NCBI RefSeq assembly: GCF_934630525.1
Contig: NZ_CAKTVX010000007.1
Coordinates: 65,232-129,231 of the forward strand
Direction of reading: 5' to 3'
DNA length: 64,000 bases
Source: an uncultured Slackia sp.
GTDB taxonomy: Bacteria > Actinomycetota > Coriobacteriia > Coriobacteriales > Eggerthellaceae
The notes beneath the pieces were generated by a model. That model was not told the DNA's origin. It was given only the letters and a program-made list of their open reading frames with translations, and made no database searches. The position numbers and the translations under genes are program-made. Below, in pieces: positions 1-9,876 of this stretch. Numbering within the stretch: position 1 is the first letter of the stretch; the number at the start of each line of letters is the position of its first letter.

Positions 1-2643
1 GGCGTCGACCGCGGCGTCGATTTCGGCCTGCGTCGGCGCGGCAACACCTTCGCCCATGAGCCCAGGGTGCGCCTGCACCAGCTCAACCATCAGGCGTTTC
101 TTCAGGTGGTCTTTCTTGTCGTAGGGCAGCCACGGGTTCAAGAACGGCACGTCGCTCTCGCGAAGCTCGTCGATGTTCAGGCGCAGCGCCTCGGCGTAGC
201 TTGCCACGATGGGGCAATTGAAGTGGTTGCCCGCGGTCGCGTCTTCCTGGCGCTCCCACTTGCTGCAGGGGAACCAGATGAAGTCGGGGTGCTTCGCGAG
301 CAGGTTCATGATGTGGCCGTGCGAGAGCTTCGCCGGGTAGCACACGCTTTCCGACGGCATGCTTTCGATGCCCGCCTCGTAGGTCTTCTTCGTGGAGGGA
401 TCGGAAAGCACCACGCGCCAGCCCAGCTTCGTGAAGAAGGTGAACCAGAACGGGTAGTTTTCATACATGGAAAGCGCGCGCGGAATGCCCACGGTGCCGC
501 GCGGGGCGGCGTCGGCCGAGAGCGGCTCGTAGTCGAACAGGCGATGGCTCTTGTATTCGAACAGGTTAGGCACGTCGCTCTTCTCGTTGAGCACGCCCGC
601 GCCCTTCTCGCAGCGGTTGCCCGTGATGAAGCGGCGGTGCTTGCCGGTGGCTTCGTCTTTGCCGAAGTCGTTCACGGTAAGCAGGCAGTGGTTCGCGCAG
701 GCCTTGCAGCGCACGGTTTTGTGCGTGGGCGCGAGGGCCTCAAGTGCGGCGGCGCCGAGCATGGCGGTGTGCACGTCGGCGGTTTTGCCCGCGCGCTCGG
801 CTGCGCGCATGGCGGCCTGGTAGCGGTCGCGCGCCAGCAGGGCCGCGCCATAGGCGCCCATGTTGCCCGCGATGTCGGGACGCACGGCATTCACGCCGGC
901 GAGCTGCTCAAAAGCGCGCAGCACGGCGTCGTTGAGGAACGTGCCGCCCTGTACGATGACCTTCTGCCCCACTTCTTTGGGGTCGCGGATTTTGATGACC
1001 TTGAACAGGGCATTCTTGATGACGGAAATGGCCAAGCCCGCGGCGATGTCGCCCACGGTGGCGCCTTCTTTTTGAGCCTGTTTCACGCGGGAGTTCATGA
1101 ATACGGTGCAGCGGCTGCCCAGATCGACGGGGTTTTCGGCGGCGTTCGCGGTTTTCGCGAACTCGGTCACGTCGAGGTTCAGGCCGGCGGCGAAGCTCTC
1201 GATGAAGCTGCCACAGCCCGAAGAGCATGCCTCGTTGAGCATGATGTGGTCGATGACGCCGTCTTTCACGCGCAGGCACTTCATGTCTTGGCCGCCGATG
1301 TCGAGAATGAACTCGACGCCCGGCAGCATTTCCTGTGCGCCGCGAAGGTGCGCGACGGTCTCGATCTCGCCGGAGTCGACGCGCAGCGCTTCAAGCAGCA
1401 GGCCCTCGCCGTAGCCGGTCACGGTTGCATGTCCAATGGTGACCTTCGGCTGGCCGTCGGCTGCGGTGGGCAGCGCGGCGTACATTTCAGCGATGGCACG
1501 CTTGGCGGTGCCCAAAACATCGCCCTTGTTGTTGGCGTAGAAAGTCCACAGCAGGCTGCCGTCTTCGCCGATGAGGGCCGATTTGAACGTGGTGGAGCCG
1601 GCGTCGATGCCCAGGTAGGCCACGCCTTCGTAGGTGGAAAGGTCGCCGCGCTTCACCTTTTCGGTTGCGTGGCGCGCTTCGAATTCGTTGAACTCGGCCT
1701 CGTTGGCGAACAGCGGGGGCAGGCGCACGACTTCGCTGCCCTGAATGTCGCCCAGGCCGCGCAGGCGCTCGAGCACGTCGGCGAGCAGTTCGGGCGTGGC
1801 GGTTTTCTTGCCGCACAAAGCCGCGCCGCTCGCGACGAACAGGTGGGCATTCTTCGGGCGAATGGCGTGCTCATCGTCGAGATTCAGCGTTTCACAGAAG
1901 CGTTTATCCAGTTCAGAGAGGTATTGCAAGGGGCCGCCGAGTAAGGCGACATTGCCGCGAATGGGGCGGCCGCACGCGAGGCCCGAAATGGTCTGCGTCA
2001 CAACGGCCTGGAAAATGGAGGCCGCGATGTCTTCTTTGCGTGCGCCTTCGTTCAGAAGCGGCTGCACGTCGGTTTTGGCGAACACGCCGCAGCGGCTTGC
2101 GATGGGGTAAATGGTGGTGTGGCTTTTCGCGAGCTCGTTCAAGCCGCCCGCGTCGGTGTCGAGCAGGGCCGCCATTTGGTCGATGAATGCGCCCGTGCCG
2201 CCGGCGCAGGTGCCATTCATGCGCTGCTCGATGCCGTTGTCGAAGTAGATGATCTTCGCGTCCTCGCCGCCGAGTTCGATGACGACATCGGTTTGCGGAA
2301 TGAAGGTTTCGACGGCGGTTTTGCTCGCGATAACCTCCTGCACGAAGTCGATGCCGAGCCACTGCGCGAGCAAAAGGCCGCCCGAACCAGTGATGGCGAT
2401 GGTCATGGGCGTTGCCGGGTATTGCTCGGCCGCCTCGCCCACCACTTCCACGATGGTCGCGCGAATGTCGGCATGGTGGCGGCGGTAGCACGAGTACAGA
2501 ATCTCGTTGTTGTCGTCGAGCACGGCCACCTTCACGGTGGTGGAGCCTACGTCAATGCCAATGTGGAGCGGCGCCTGGCTCGCGGCGCCTGCGGCGGCCT
2601 GCGCTTCGGCGGCGATTGCCTGCTTGTCGTTGGTTTCAGCCAT
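1..2643 (-). CDS. 2-hydroxyacyl-CoA dehydratase activase-related protein (double ASKHA + DUF2229), 3' end outside window
   Basis: ATP-dependent activators of this family (HgdC/BcrAD-like) use an ASKHA fold and a bridging [4Fe-4S] cluster to inject an electron into radical 2-hydroxyacyl-CoA dehydratases. The 881 residues present hold two ASKHA modules in tandem: phosphate motifs GIDVGSTT (about residue 30) and GIDAGSTT (about 345), each with its cluster-cysteine motif (NGTCAGGTGAF and NEACSSGCGSF). A Cys-rich linker RCKACANHC (about 643) leads into the DUF2229-type C-terminal region. Full-length relatives run to about 1400 residues, so roughly a third is missing at the window edge. The ATG has an AAAGGGGA ribosome site and starts 12 nt after the tetR stop, so the two genes are probably co-transcribed. 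The substrate cannot be told from here. Confidence 0.9.
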   Translation of the reverse strand, partial: MAETNDKQAIAAEAQAAAGAASQAPLHIGIDVGSTTVKVAVLDDNNEILYSCYRRHHADIRATIVEVVGEAAEQYPATPMTIAITGSGGLLLAQWLGIDFVQEVIASKTAVETFIPQTDVVIELGGEDAKIIYFDNGIEQRMNGTCAGGTGAFIDQMAALLDTDAGGLNELAKSHTTIYPIASRCGVFAKTDVQPLLNEGARKEDIAASIFQAVVTQTISGLACGRPIRGNVALLGGPLQYLSELDKRFCETLNLDDEHAIRPKNAHLFVASGAALCGKKTATPELLADVLERLRGLGDIQGSEVVRLPPLFANEAEFNEFEARHATEKVKRGDLSTYEGVAYLGIDAGSTTFKSALIGEDGSLLWTFYANNKGDVLGTAKRAIAEMYAALPTAADGQPKVTIGHATVTGYGEGLLLEALRVDSGEIETVAHLRGAQEMLPGVEFILDIGGQDMKCLRVKDGVIDHIMLNEACSSGCGSFIESFAAGLNLDVTEFAKTANAAENPVDLGSRCTVFMNSRVKQAQKEGATVGDIAAGLAISVIKNALFKVIKIRDPKEVGQKVIVQGGTFLNDAVLRAFEQLAGVNAVRPDIAGNMGAYGAALLARDRYQAAMRAAERAGKTADVHTAMLGAAALEALAPTHKTVRCKACANHCLLTVNDFGKDEATGKHRRFITGNRCEKGAGVLNEKSDVPNLFEYKSHRLFDYEPLSADAAPRGTVGIPRALSMYENYPFWFTFFTKLGWRVVLSDPSTKKTYEAGIESMPSESVCYPAKLSHGHIMNLLAKHPDFIWFPCSKWERQEDATAGNHFNCPIVASYAEALRLNIDELRESDVPFLNPWLPYDKKDHLKKRLMVELVQAHPGLMGEGVAAPTQAEIDAAVDA

Positions 2644-2655
2644 GTTGGTCCCCTT

Positions 2656-3447
2656 TTACATTTTGATGGATTCGCCCGGCTTGATGAACAGCAGGCGCAT
2701 CGAGATAAGTGCCATTTCTTCGGAGGTCTCGGTCATTCCTGAATCGATCCATTCGCTGATTACGCCCAGGTAGGCGCCGGAATAAAACGAGATGTAGTAG
2801 CGCGTGAACGCCGAAGGGTCGTTTTGGTAGCGCTCGTGCAGAAGTGATCGCACGAAGCGATCGCACACGGCTTCGCGAAGGCGCATGCCAAACCGGGCGT
2901 CGCCGCCGGGGCCGAGCATCGCGTGCAGGAAAGGACCCTCTTCGCGCAGGTAGTCGTAGAGCTCCACGAGCATGGGAAGCGGTCGGTGCGTAAGACTGCA
3001 TGCGGCGAGTTCGCGCAGCTTGATGCTTTGGAATTTCGCGAGCACTCCGCCGAGGCCCTCGATGACCTCGTCTTCAAAGGAAGCGAGCAGGCTTTCTTTG
3101 TCGCGGAAGTGGTTGTAGAACGTGCCGCGGTTCAGGCCGGCGCTCGTGCACAGGTCGCCCACCGAGAAGCCGTCGATGCCACGCTCTTCGACAAGCGCGA
3201 TGAAGGCTTCGCGCAGTGCGGCGCGAGAGCGAGCGATGCGCGGGTCGCGTTCGGCTGCGGCGGACGCGGAAGCAGTGGGCGCGGGCACTGCAGCGGAAGC
3301 GGCAGCTGCGGAAGCGGCGGGCGCGGGCGCCGTGGGTGCGGGCGCGGATGCCGTGGCTGTGACCGGGGTTGCGGCTTGGCCGCATCCCTGATCGGCTGGT
3401 GTCGCGTGCACCGCGGGCGCTTCGATGGCGGTATTCGATGCCGTCAA
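2656..3447 (-). CDS. TetR-family regulator with Ala-rich N-terminal extension
   Basis: A 263-residue TetR-type repressor, directly upstream of the dehydratase activase and probably its local regulator. The HTH region lies at about residues 70-120 (SVGDLCTSAGLNRGTFYNHF), followed by a divergent helical ligand domain. The first ~65 residues are an Ala/Pro/Thr low-complexity tail, unusual for the family. The start is a TTG, chosen because an AAGGGGG ribosome site sits 5 nt upstream and no ATG with a ribosome site precedes the HTH. A promoter and a palindromic operator lie 35-100 bp upstream, which suggests autoregulation. The effector is unknown. Confidence 0.88.
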   Translation of the reverse strand: MTASNTAIEAPAVHATPADQGCGQAATPVTATASAPAPTAPAPAASAAAASAAVPAPTASASAAAERDPRIARSRAALREAFIALVEERGIDGFSVGDLCTSAGLNRGTFYNHFRDKESLLASFEDEVIEGLGGVLAKFQSIKLRELAACSLTHRPLPMLVELYDYLREEGPFLHAMLGPGGDARFGMRLREAVCDRFVRSLLHERYQNDPSAFTRYYISFYSGAYLGVISEWIDSGMTETSEEMALISMRLLFIKPGESIKM

Positions 3448-3481
3448 ATGTCCCCCTTGGGTTCAATCATCTGGTCTATTA

Positions 3482-3515
3482 AACACGTTGATTATTATTC
3501 AACATGTTGTTCAAT
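3482..3515. promoter_or_regulatory. Palindromic operator upstream of tetR
   Basis: A perfect 10-bp palindrome CAACATGTTG (3500-3509) is the right half of a larger inverted repeat, AACACGTTG - 9 nt - CAACATGTT (3482-3509, one mismatch). It covers the expected transcription start of the promoter at 3521-3549, the usual place for a TetR autorepressor. Binding by the adjacent TetR protein is inferred. Confidence 0.55.
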
Positions 3516-3520
3516 AGTGC

Positions 3521-3549
3521 ATTATACGGCTCGAAAACATGCGCGGCAA
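3521..3549 (-). promoter_or_regulatory. Sigma70-type promoter for tetR-activase
   Basis: On the minus strand: TTGCCG, a 17-bp spacer, then a consensus TATAAT. The start point is expected near 3514, inside the palindromic operator, giving a leader of about 65 nt before the TTG start of tetR. Confidence 0.6.
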
Positions 3550-3895
3550 CAAACTATGGAGGGCTTGTTATCGATTTGACAATTGGGGTTTGGGGGATGA
3601 TGCGGAGTCGGTAGCATCTTTGCCCAGGGTGGACGCGTCCCGAAAACGCAACGGCTTTCGTTGAGCACGACGGCGTTGATAAGGGTTTGCTTTCGCAGCT
3701 TAGCCGCGTCAGTCCATTAATTAATAGCGAGTTACGATATGCATTGCGTGAACGATAAAGTACCAGGTTAAATGCGTTTGTGGTCCGCTGAATCTTTTTC
3801 TCTCGATTTTCGCCAGGAGAATAATTGAGCAATTAATGGAGGCTTAAGTAGGGCTGTCGCAGGAAGTGCGTGCATCATTGTCTTCGCGGCGGCGC
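3550..3895. other. Intergenic region, no gene recognised
   Basis: About 350 bp between the tetR promoter and the defence-island promoter. It is more AT-rich than its surroundings. A 92-codon minus-strand frame (3554-3832) exists but has no ribosome site and no recognisable domain. I see no tRNA end or integrase site that would mark an island boundary. Confidence 0.4.
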
Positions 3896-3925
3896 TTGGC
3901 AACTTATCAGATGCTAAAATAAAAT
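3896..3925 (+). promoter_or_regulatory. Promoter of the RHH / Type ISP operon
   Basis: TTGGCA (3896-3901), an 18-bp spacer, then TAAAAT (3920-3925). The predicted start near 3932 leaves a leader of about 28 nt before the RHH gene. The TAAAATAAAAT run offers an alternative -10, but only 13 bp from the -35. Confidence 0.5.
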
Positions 3926-3959
3926 CCGTATTGCACTTTGCATAACAAGGACGGTTTCC

Positions 3960-4166
3960 ATGGGTTATTTGGATTTACTGAGGGAAGACGCCAGCCAAAC
4001 CGACATAAGGGAGCATTTGGTGAGCGGCCGGCCTGCCGCCATCACTATTCGGATACCGGAAACATTACGAGATGCCGCCAAAGAAAAGGCAGCTCTAAAA
4101 GGCATGAGCTTCTCCGCCTATGTGCGCGAACAGCTCATCGAAGACCTTACGAGAAGGGATGCATAG
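3960..4166 (+). CDS. Ribbon-helix-helix small DNA-binding protein
   Basis: A 68-residue protein with a strand followed by two helices, typical of CopG/Arc-type ribbon-helix-helix dimers: AITIRIPETLRDAAKEKAA, then GMSFSAYVREQLIEDL. Ribosome site AAGGACGG precedes the ATG. Its TAG ends one nucleotide before the ATG of the Type ISP enzyme, so the genes are translationally linked. RHH proteins act as antitoxins or autorepressors. Here it sits where a controller protein of a restriction-modification system would be, so I infer it represses the operon. No toxin partner is visible. Confidence 0.8.
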   Translation: MGYLDLLREDASQTDIREHLVSGRPAAITIRIPETLRDAAKEKAALKGMSFSAYVREQLIEDLTRRDA

Positions 4167-4167
4167 A

Positions 4168-7100
4168 ATGGCAGCGTCCGTTACTGGAATTCTGGCAAAC
4201 ATCAAGCAGCCGCGCGGCGGTTACCTTCCGCTTTCAAATTTTGATATTGCGTCGCATTGCGACGATCTGCGCGTCGTCGGCGATTACAACATCGCGCCTT
4301 CGCTCGTCGGACTCGCGGTCGACTACGGAACGCGCATCGCCTTGGGCAACGACCCCGAGGAGACCTTTGGGGTGGCGACGGTCGGCGCGGGCATGGTCGG
4401 AGCCACCGACGTTGCCGAATCCCTGATTGCGGATATCGACGCCGCGGCGCTGAAGTCGGGCGAGATCGACGAGAAGAGCGTTGTTTCGCTGTGTAAGTTG
4501 TCCGGCTTCGATTCGGCTTTCCGCGCAGGGGCGTCTGCATACAGGCCCGTCTCCGAGATAAATCCCGACAGGCAGACCATCGCGGATATCGGCAACCTCA
4601 TCCTGCGAACGAAGGCTTTCTTCGATGCGTCCGCCGAAACGGTCATTGCAGGGTTCACCTTCGAGGGCGCTTACACAGATGACGCGGGCGCAAGCGACGG
4701 CGACTACATCTGCGGCGACACCCTATGGGACCTTAAGGTGTCCAAGAATGAGCCAACGATCAAGAACACGATGCAGGTGCTGCTCTACTACCTCATGGGA
4801 CTTCGCTCCAGCAAAGATGAGTTCAAGGCCGTGACTCGCATCGGGCTTTTCAACCCTTGGCTCCAGAAGTCCTGGTCGATGTCGGTGCTCGATCTCGACG
4901 AATCCTTCCTCTCCATGGTGGAGAACGACATCCTGGGCCACAAACCCCGACATTCTCGACCCTCGGTCAACTGGGCGAACGAGGGCTCGCGAACCATATA
5001 CGAGGTAATCGACTGGATTCGTGACACTTGCGAATCGGAGCGCGACAAGGGAGACAGGTTCGAGCGCGCCAGCCGGTACTACCTCATGAACGACCCTGTT
5101 TACGCGCAGCGCTTCAGCGACGTGTGGATGTGGAAGGATGCGCCCACAAACGACGGCGCAGACCTGGGAATCGACCTTGTCGCCCAAGACGCGGAGGACG
5201 GCACGTATTGGGCTATCCAGTGCAAGTGCTACCAGAAGGCGACGCTCGACCTCCGCGACGTCGCCACCTTCTACACCAAGGCAAGCGCAACCGACGACTA
5301 CGCGCACAACATGATAATCACCACTTGCGAGGACTTCGGCCCGAACTTGGACAAGACCGCCACGCAGTACGGCACGGTGCGCCTTTTTGCCGACAGCATG
5401 GCAGAGTCCGATGTGGACTGGGACGCCTTTGTTGAGGGCAAGGCGGTCGGCAAACGCTCGTTCAAGGAGCCCATGCCTCACCAGCGCGAGGCCATCGACG
5501 CCTGCCTCCAGAAATTCCAGCAATACGACCGCGGCCAGCTCATCATGGCATGCGGCACGGGCAAGACCATCACGTCGCTGCGTCTCACGGAGGAGATGCT
5601 CCCCGAAGGGTCTCTCGTGCTGTTTTTGGCGCCGTCGATCTCGCTCGTCGCGCAGACGATGCGCGTGTGGGCCAACCAGTCGAAGCGCGATTTGCGCTGC
5701 GCAGTGGTCTGCTCGGACGAGACGGCTTCCAACGCCGAGGGTGACACCTGGGAATCATCCCTTTCCGATATTCCGTATCCCGCCACCACGGACCCGACGG
5801 CATTACACAATCAGATAAAGCGATTCGATCGCACGCAGGGCGTGAACGTCGTGTTCTCGACCTACCAATCCATCCAGGTGGTTTCCGATGCCCAGCGCAT
5901 GGGGCTCGACCCGTTCGACCTCATTGTCTGCGACGAGGCTCATCGCACCACCGGCGCCTCCGCCGCATCGGACGACCTCACCGAGCAGAGCGCGTTCACC
6001 AAGGTGCACGACAACCGCCTGGTCTCGGCGAGGAAGCGCGTCTACATGACCGCCACGCCGAAGATTTACGGCGACAAGGCCCGCGTGCAGGCGAAGACTG
6101 AGAGCTACGAGGTCTCGTCTATGGACGACGAGGAGAAGTTCGGCCCGGTGTTCTACCGCCTCTCGTTCGGCCGCGCCGTGGACGAGGGGCTGCTCACAGA
6201 CTATCGCGTCATCGCACTCACCGTCTCGGAAGACGTGGTGAGCGAGGTGTACCAGCGCGCCATGGCCGACGAGGAGGGCTTCGAGATCACTGATGCCGCG
6301 AAGGTCATCGGGTGCTGGAAGGGCTTGGCGGACCAGGGCAAGAAGGACGGCAGCGGCCATCCGTTGAAGAACGCCGTCGCCTTCTGCTCGACCATCCCCG
6401 AGTCCAGGCGCATCTCCGAGTACTTCGAGCGAACGGTCAAGGCCTACATAGATTACGAGCGCGAGCAGGGCAACGACATTTCCGGCATGGAATGCGCCGT
6501 GCAGCACGTCGACGGTACCATGGACATGGCGAACCGCAAGGACAAGCTCGCCTGGCTCGCAGACACCAGCGAAGAGAGGTGCCACATCCTCTCCAACGTC
6601 CGCTGCCTTTCCGAGGGCGTTGACGTGCCGAACCTGGACGCCATTATGTTTCTGCAGCCCAAGAAGTCCCGCGTGGAGGTCGTCCAGGCAGTTGGGCGCG
6701 TCATGCGCCGCTTCGAAGGCAAAGACTATGGGTACATCATCCTGCCCGTGGTCATCCCCGCAGGCTACACGCCCGAAGAGGCGCTGGACAACACCGATGC
6801 CTTCAAAGTCGTGTGGGAGATAGTGCAGGCCCTGCGAAGCCATGACGAGCGACTCGAGGGTGGCGTCAACTCGCTGCAATACGACATGGCGACCACTTCC
6901 GTGGTGCAGGTCATCAACGTTGACAAGAATAAGGGCAGGGACCAGAATGGTGGTTCTGCTGCGGGCGGAAGCGCGGGCGAAGACGGGCAAGAGAGCACTC
7001 CCGGCGATCTCGGCCAGATGAAGATGGATTTCTCCGATCGAGAGCTGCAGGAGGCCGTGAACGCCGTAATCGTGAAAAGGTGCGGCAACAAGGTGTATTG

Positions 7101-9876
7101 GGAAGACTGGGCCAAGGACATCGGCGACATCGCCAAGCGCCACATCGAGCGCGTGGGCGAGCTGGTTTTGAATGGCGGTCCCGCTTCGGCTGAGTTCGCT
7201 GTCTTCCTGCGGGGTTTGCGCGACTCCCTCAACAACGGAATCACCGAAGACGAGGCAGTGGAGATGCTCGCCCAACATATGATCACGCTGCCCGTGTTCG
7301 ACGCGCTGTTCTCGGAAGCCGAGTTCGCGAAGTCGAACCCCGTCTCAATCGCTATGGAATCTATGGTGGCGACGCTTCGCGGTTACGGCATCGAGACCGA
7401 GTCCGAGAAGCGCGAGCTGGCGGAGCTGTATTCCAGCGTGCGCTTGCGCGCCGAGGCCATTCGCAGCGACGCCGGAAAGCAGAAGATCATTAAGGAACTC
7501 TACGAGAAATTCTTCAGCCAGGCATTCAAGGCCACATCTGAGAAGATGGGTATCGTTTATACCCCTAACGAGGTGGTGAACTACATCCTGCACGCTACTG
7601 ACCGAATTTTGAGAAAAGAATTCGGGAAGTGTTTGGCCGACGAGGGCGTGCGCATCCTCGACCCGTTCACAGGTACAGGCACCTTCGTCGTGAACTTGCT
7701 GCAGGATGAGGAGCTCATCCCGACCGAAAAACTGCCGAACAAGTATGCGAACGAAATCTATTGCAACGAGATCCTGCTGCTTGCCTATTACATTGCCACC
7801 ATCAACATCGAGCATGCGTACCATTCGCGCATGCCGCAGGAATACGTTCCCTTCGAGGGAGGCGTGCTCACCGACACGTTCCAGATGCACGAGGATGGGG
7901 ATACCATTGACGCCAAGATATTCGCAAAGAACACCGAACGCATTCTAAGGCAGATGGAGACGCCTATTGATGTTATCGTTGGTAACCCGCCCTATTCGGC
8001 TGGGCAAAAGAATGAAAACGATAATGCCAAGAATCTGAGCTATCCGACATTGGATGAGAAAATTCGAAGCACTTACGCCGAGGCATCTTCTGCTACTCTT
8101 AAAAATAAATTATACGATTCGTATATCCGAGCATTTCGTTGGGCATCCGATCGCATCGAGGATAAGGGTATCGTATCGTTCGTCACGAACGGCGGATGGC
8201 TCGACGGCCAGGCTATGGATGGCTTCCGCAAGACTCTTGTCGACGAGTTCAGCTCTATTTACGTTTTCAACCTCAGGGGCAACCAGCGCACGCAAGGTGA
8301 GCAGTCACGTAAGGAAGGCGGTAAAATCTTCGGGTCGGGCTCGCGTACTCCTGTTGCCATCACCATTCTGGTGAAGAATCCTGATTCCAGCGAACATGGT
8401 GTCATCTACTATCACGACATTGGCGACTACCTCACGCGCGAGGAGAAGCTGTCCATCGTGGCGAGTTCGGTTCCCGGTGAGCCTTTTGAGTGGGACATAA
8501 TTGAGCCAGACCGTCACGGCGACTGGCTCAATCAACGTGATGATTCGTGGTATGAATTTATCCCTATCGCTATCGATAAACATGGAATAGCAGGGCTGAT
8601 GGAAACCTATTCTTTAGGTGTCCTTACGGCAAGAGATGCCTGGGCGTATGGATATGGTAAAACGCAAGTTCATAACAATATGCAACGGTTAGTCGATACA
8701 TACAATAGTGAGCTGAATCGGTATGCAGAATCTGAAAGGATGACTGATGTGGCATCTTTTGTCGTATCCGATCCTACGCAAATCAGTTGGACTCGTGCCT
8801 TAAAGAACGATTTGCGCCGTTTGAAACCGATAACATTTGATGAAAATAAAATTGTCTTGAGTTCATATCGCCCATTTTGTAAGCAATGGGTTTATTTCGA
8901 TAGGCGTCTTAATGAGATGGTTTACTTAATGCCGGAGCAATATCCAGATGGCATGCCCAATATGTCTATTTGCGTTTCCGGAGGAAGCAAATTCTCTGTT
9001 TTGGTGACAGATTGTTTGCCTAATTATCACTTCGATGGCGACTCGCAATGCTTCCCCCTCTATTGGTACGAGGAAAAGAAGGATATCGAAGGTCTATTCG
9101 CTGAAACCGGCATGAAGCAGAGCAATTATGTATGCCATGACGCTATCACTGACGAGGCCCTCGAAGTGTTCCGTGCTGCCTATCCAAACGCATTCGGAGG
9201 CGGTAAGGGGCGCACGATCGAACAAGCCAAAGCCGACGGCCTGCCCCCAAAGATTGCCAACAGCAACGAACGCTTTGATGTGAACAAGGTCGACATCTTC
9301 TACTACGTGTATGGCATTCTTCATTCGCCTGAATACCGTGGCCGTTTCGAGGCTAATCTTCAAAAAGAGCTTCCGCGCATCCCCTTGTCGCGCAACTTCC
9401 GTGAGTTCTGCGCTGCAGGTCGAGCCCTTGCCAAGCTTCATCTGGACTATGAAGCGATTGAACCTTGGCCGGTGAAAGAAGCGGGCTCATCGCTTTTGCC
9501 TGGGCCGGTTCAGAAAATTAAATGGGGTAAGCGCAAGGATTCCGAAACAGGCAAGAAGGTAGATGACCATACCGTTCTCATCTACAACGAGAACCTCGTG
9601 ATTAAGGACATCCCCGAGGCTGCTCAGCGCTACACCGTCAACGGTCGAAGCCCGTTGGAATGGGTGATCGACCGTTACCAAGTGAAGACCGACAAGGCGT
9701 CCGGTATCGTCAACGATCCCAACGAGTACAGCGATGACCCGCGCTATATAGTCGATCTCATTGAGAAGCTCATTCGCGTCTCAATGGAAACCATGGAGAT
9801 AGTCGATCAACTACCGCCGGTATCTGAGCTTCCGCAACCCGTCAACTGGCCTTTCGCCTGGAAGGCTGGTGAGTAG
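4168..9876 (+). CDS. Type ISP-like single-chain restriction-modification enzyme (nuclease-helicase-N6A methyltransferase)
   Basis: A 1902-residue fusion. Known Type ISP enzymes (LlaBIII/LlaGI) combine nuclease, translocase, methyltransferase and target recognition in about 1600 residues. Seen here: an N-terminal domain with a PD-(D/E)XK-like motif (GDTLWDLKV, about 183-191); a second Mrr-like nuclease motif (GADLGIDLVA about 330, WAIQCKCY about 348); an SF2 helicase with Walker A ACGTGKT (about 460), DEAH (about 588), MTATP (about 626) and QAVGRVMRR (about 838); then an N6-adenine methyltransferase with DPFTGTGTF (about 1164) and NPPY (about 1272); and a C-terminal recognition region. The ATG at 4168 has AGAAGGGA 8 nt upstream. 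The middle, 7.9-9.1 kb, is AT-richer than its flanks, as expected for recruited recognition modules. It should methylate self DNA and translocate along then cut unmethylated DNA. Confidence 0.9.
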   Translation: MAASVTGILANIKQPRGGYLPLSNFDIASHCDDLRVVGDYNIAPSLVGLAVDYGTRIALGNDPEETFGVATVGAGMVGATDVAESLIADIDAAALKSGEIDEKSVVSLCKLSGFDSAFRAGASAYRPVSEINPDRQTIADIGNLILRTKAFFDASAETVIAGFTFEGAYTDDAGASDGDYICGDTLWDLKVSKNEPTIKNTMQVLLYYLMGLRSSKDEFKAVTRIGLFNPWLQKSWSMSVLDLDESFLSMVENDILGHKPRHSRPSVNWANEGSRTIYEVIDWIRDTCESERDKGDRFERASRYYLMNDPVYAQRFSDVWMWKDAPTNDGADLGIDLVAQDAEDGTYWAIQCKCYQKATLDLRDVATFYTKASATDDYAHNMIITTCEDFGPNLDKTATQYGTVRLFADSMAESDVDWDAFVEGKAVGKRSFKEPMPHQREAIDACLQKFQQYDRGQLIMACGTGKTITSLRLTEEMLPEGSLVLFLAPSISLVAQTMRVWANQSKRDLRCAVVCSDETASNAEGDTWESSLSDIPYPATTDPTALHNQIKRFDRTQGVNVVFSTYQSIQVVSDAQRMGLDPFDLIVCDEAHRTTGASAASDDLTEQSAFTKVHDNRLVSARKRVYMTATPKIYGDKARVQAKTESYEVSSMDDEEKFGPVFYRLSFGRAVDEGLLTDYRVIALTVSEDVVSEVYQRAMADEEGFEITDAAKVIGCWKGLADQGKKDGSGHPLKNAVAFCSTIPESRRISEYFERTVKAYIDYEREQGNDISGMECAVQHVDGTMDMANRKDKLAWLADTSEERCHILSNVRCLSEGVDVPNLDAIMFLQPKKSRVEVVQAVGRVMRRFEGKDYGYIILPVVIPAGYTPEEALDNTDAFKVVWEIVQALRSHDERLEGGVNSLQYDMATTSVVQVINVDKNKGRDQNGGSAAGGSAGEDGQESTPGDLGQMKMDFSDRELQEAVNAVIVKRCGNKVYWEDWAKDIGDIAKRHIERVGELVLNGGPASAEFAVFLRGLRDSLNNGITEDEAVEMLAQHMITLPVFDALFSEAEFAKSNPVSIAMESMVATLRGYGIETESEKRELAELYSSVRLRAEAIRSDAGKQKIIKELYEKFFSQAFKATSEKMGIVYTPNEVVNYILHATDRILRKEFGKCLADEGVRILDPFTGTGTFVVNLLQDEELIPTEKLPNKYANEIYCNEILLLAYYIATINIEHAYHSRMPQEYVPFEGGVLTDTFQMHEDGDTIDAKIFAKNTERILRQMETPIDVIVGNPPYSAGQKNENDNAKNLSYPTLDEKIRSTYAEASSATLKNKLYDSYIRAFRWASDRIEDKGIVSFVTNGGWLDGQAMDGFRKTLVDEFSSIYVFNLRGNQRTQGEQSRKEGGKIFGSGSRTPVAITILVKNPDSSEHGVIYYHDIGDYLTREEKLSIVASSVPGEPFEWDIIEPDRHGDWLNQRDDSWYEFIPIAIDKHGIAGLMETYSLGVLTARDAWAYGYGKTQVHNNMQRLVDTYNSELNRYAESERMTDVASFVVSDPTQISWTRALKNDLRRLKPITFDENKIVLSSYRPFCKQWVYFDRRLNEMVYLMPEQYPDGMPNMSICVSGGSKFSVLVTDCLPNYHFDGDSQCFPLYWYEEKKDIEGLFAETGMKQSNYVCHDAITDEALEVFRAAYPNAFGGGKGRTIEQAKADGLPPKIANSNERFDVNKVDIFYYVYGILHSPEYRGRFEANLQKELPRIPLSRNFREFCAAGRALAKLHLDYEAIEPWPVKEAGSSLLPGPVQKIKWGKRKDSETGKKVDDHTVLIYNENLVIKDIPEAAQRYTVNGRSPLEWVIDRYQVKTDKASGIVNDPNEYSDDPRYIVDLIEKLIRVSMETMEIVDQLPPVSELPQPVNWPFAWKAGE

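Noticed and set aside
67..1944. Long plus-strand open frame (625 codons) opposite the dehydratase activase
   Set aside because: Composition is His/Val/Gly-rich antisense of a high-GC gene; no ribosome site or domain. The minus-strand frame carries all the ASKHA motifs.
3554..3832. 92-codon minus-strand frame in the gap before the RHH gene
   Set aside because: No ribosome site, no homology recognised, unusual residue mix.
5803..7278. 491-codon minus-strand frame inside the Type ISP gene
   Set aside because: Antisense shadow; helicase motifs are on the plus strand.
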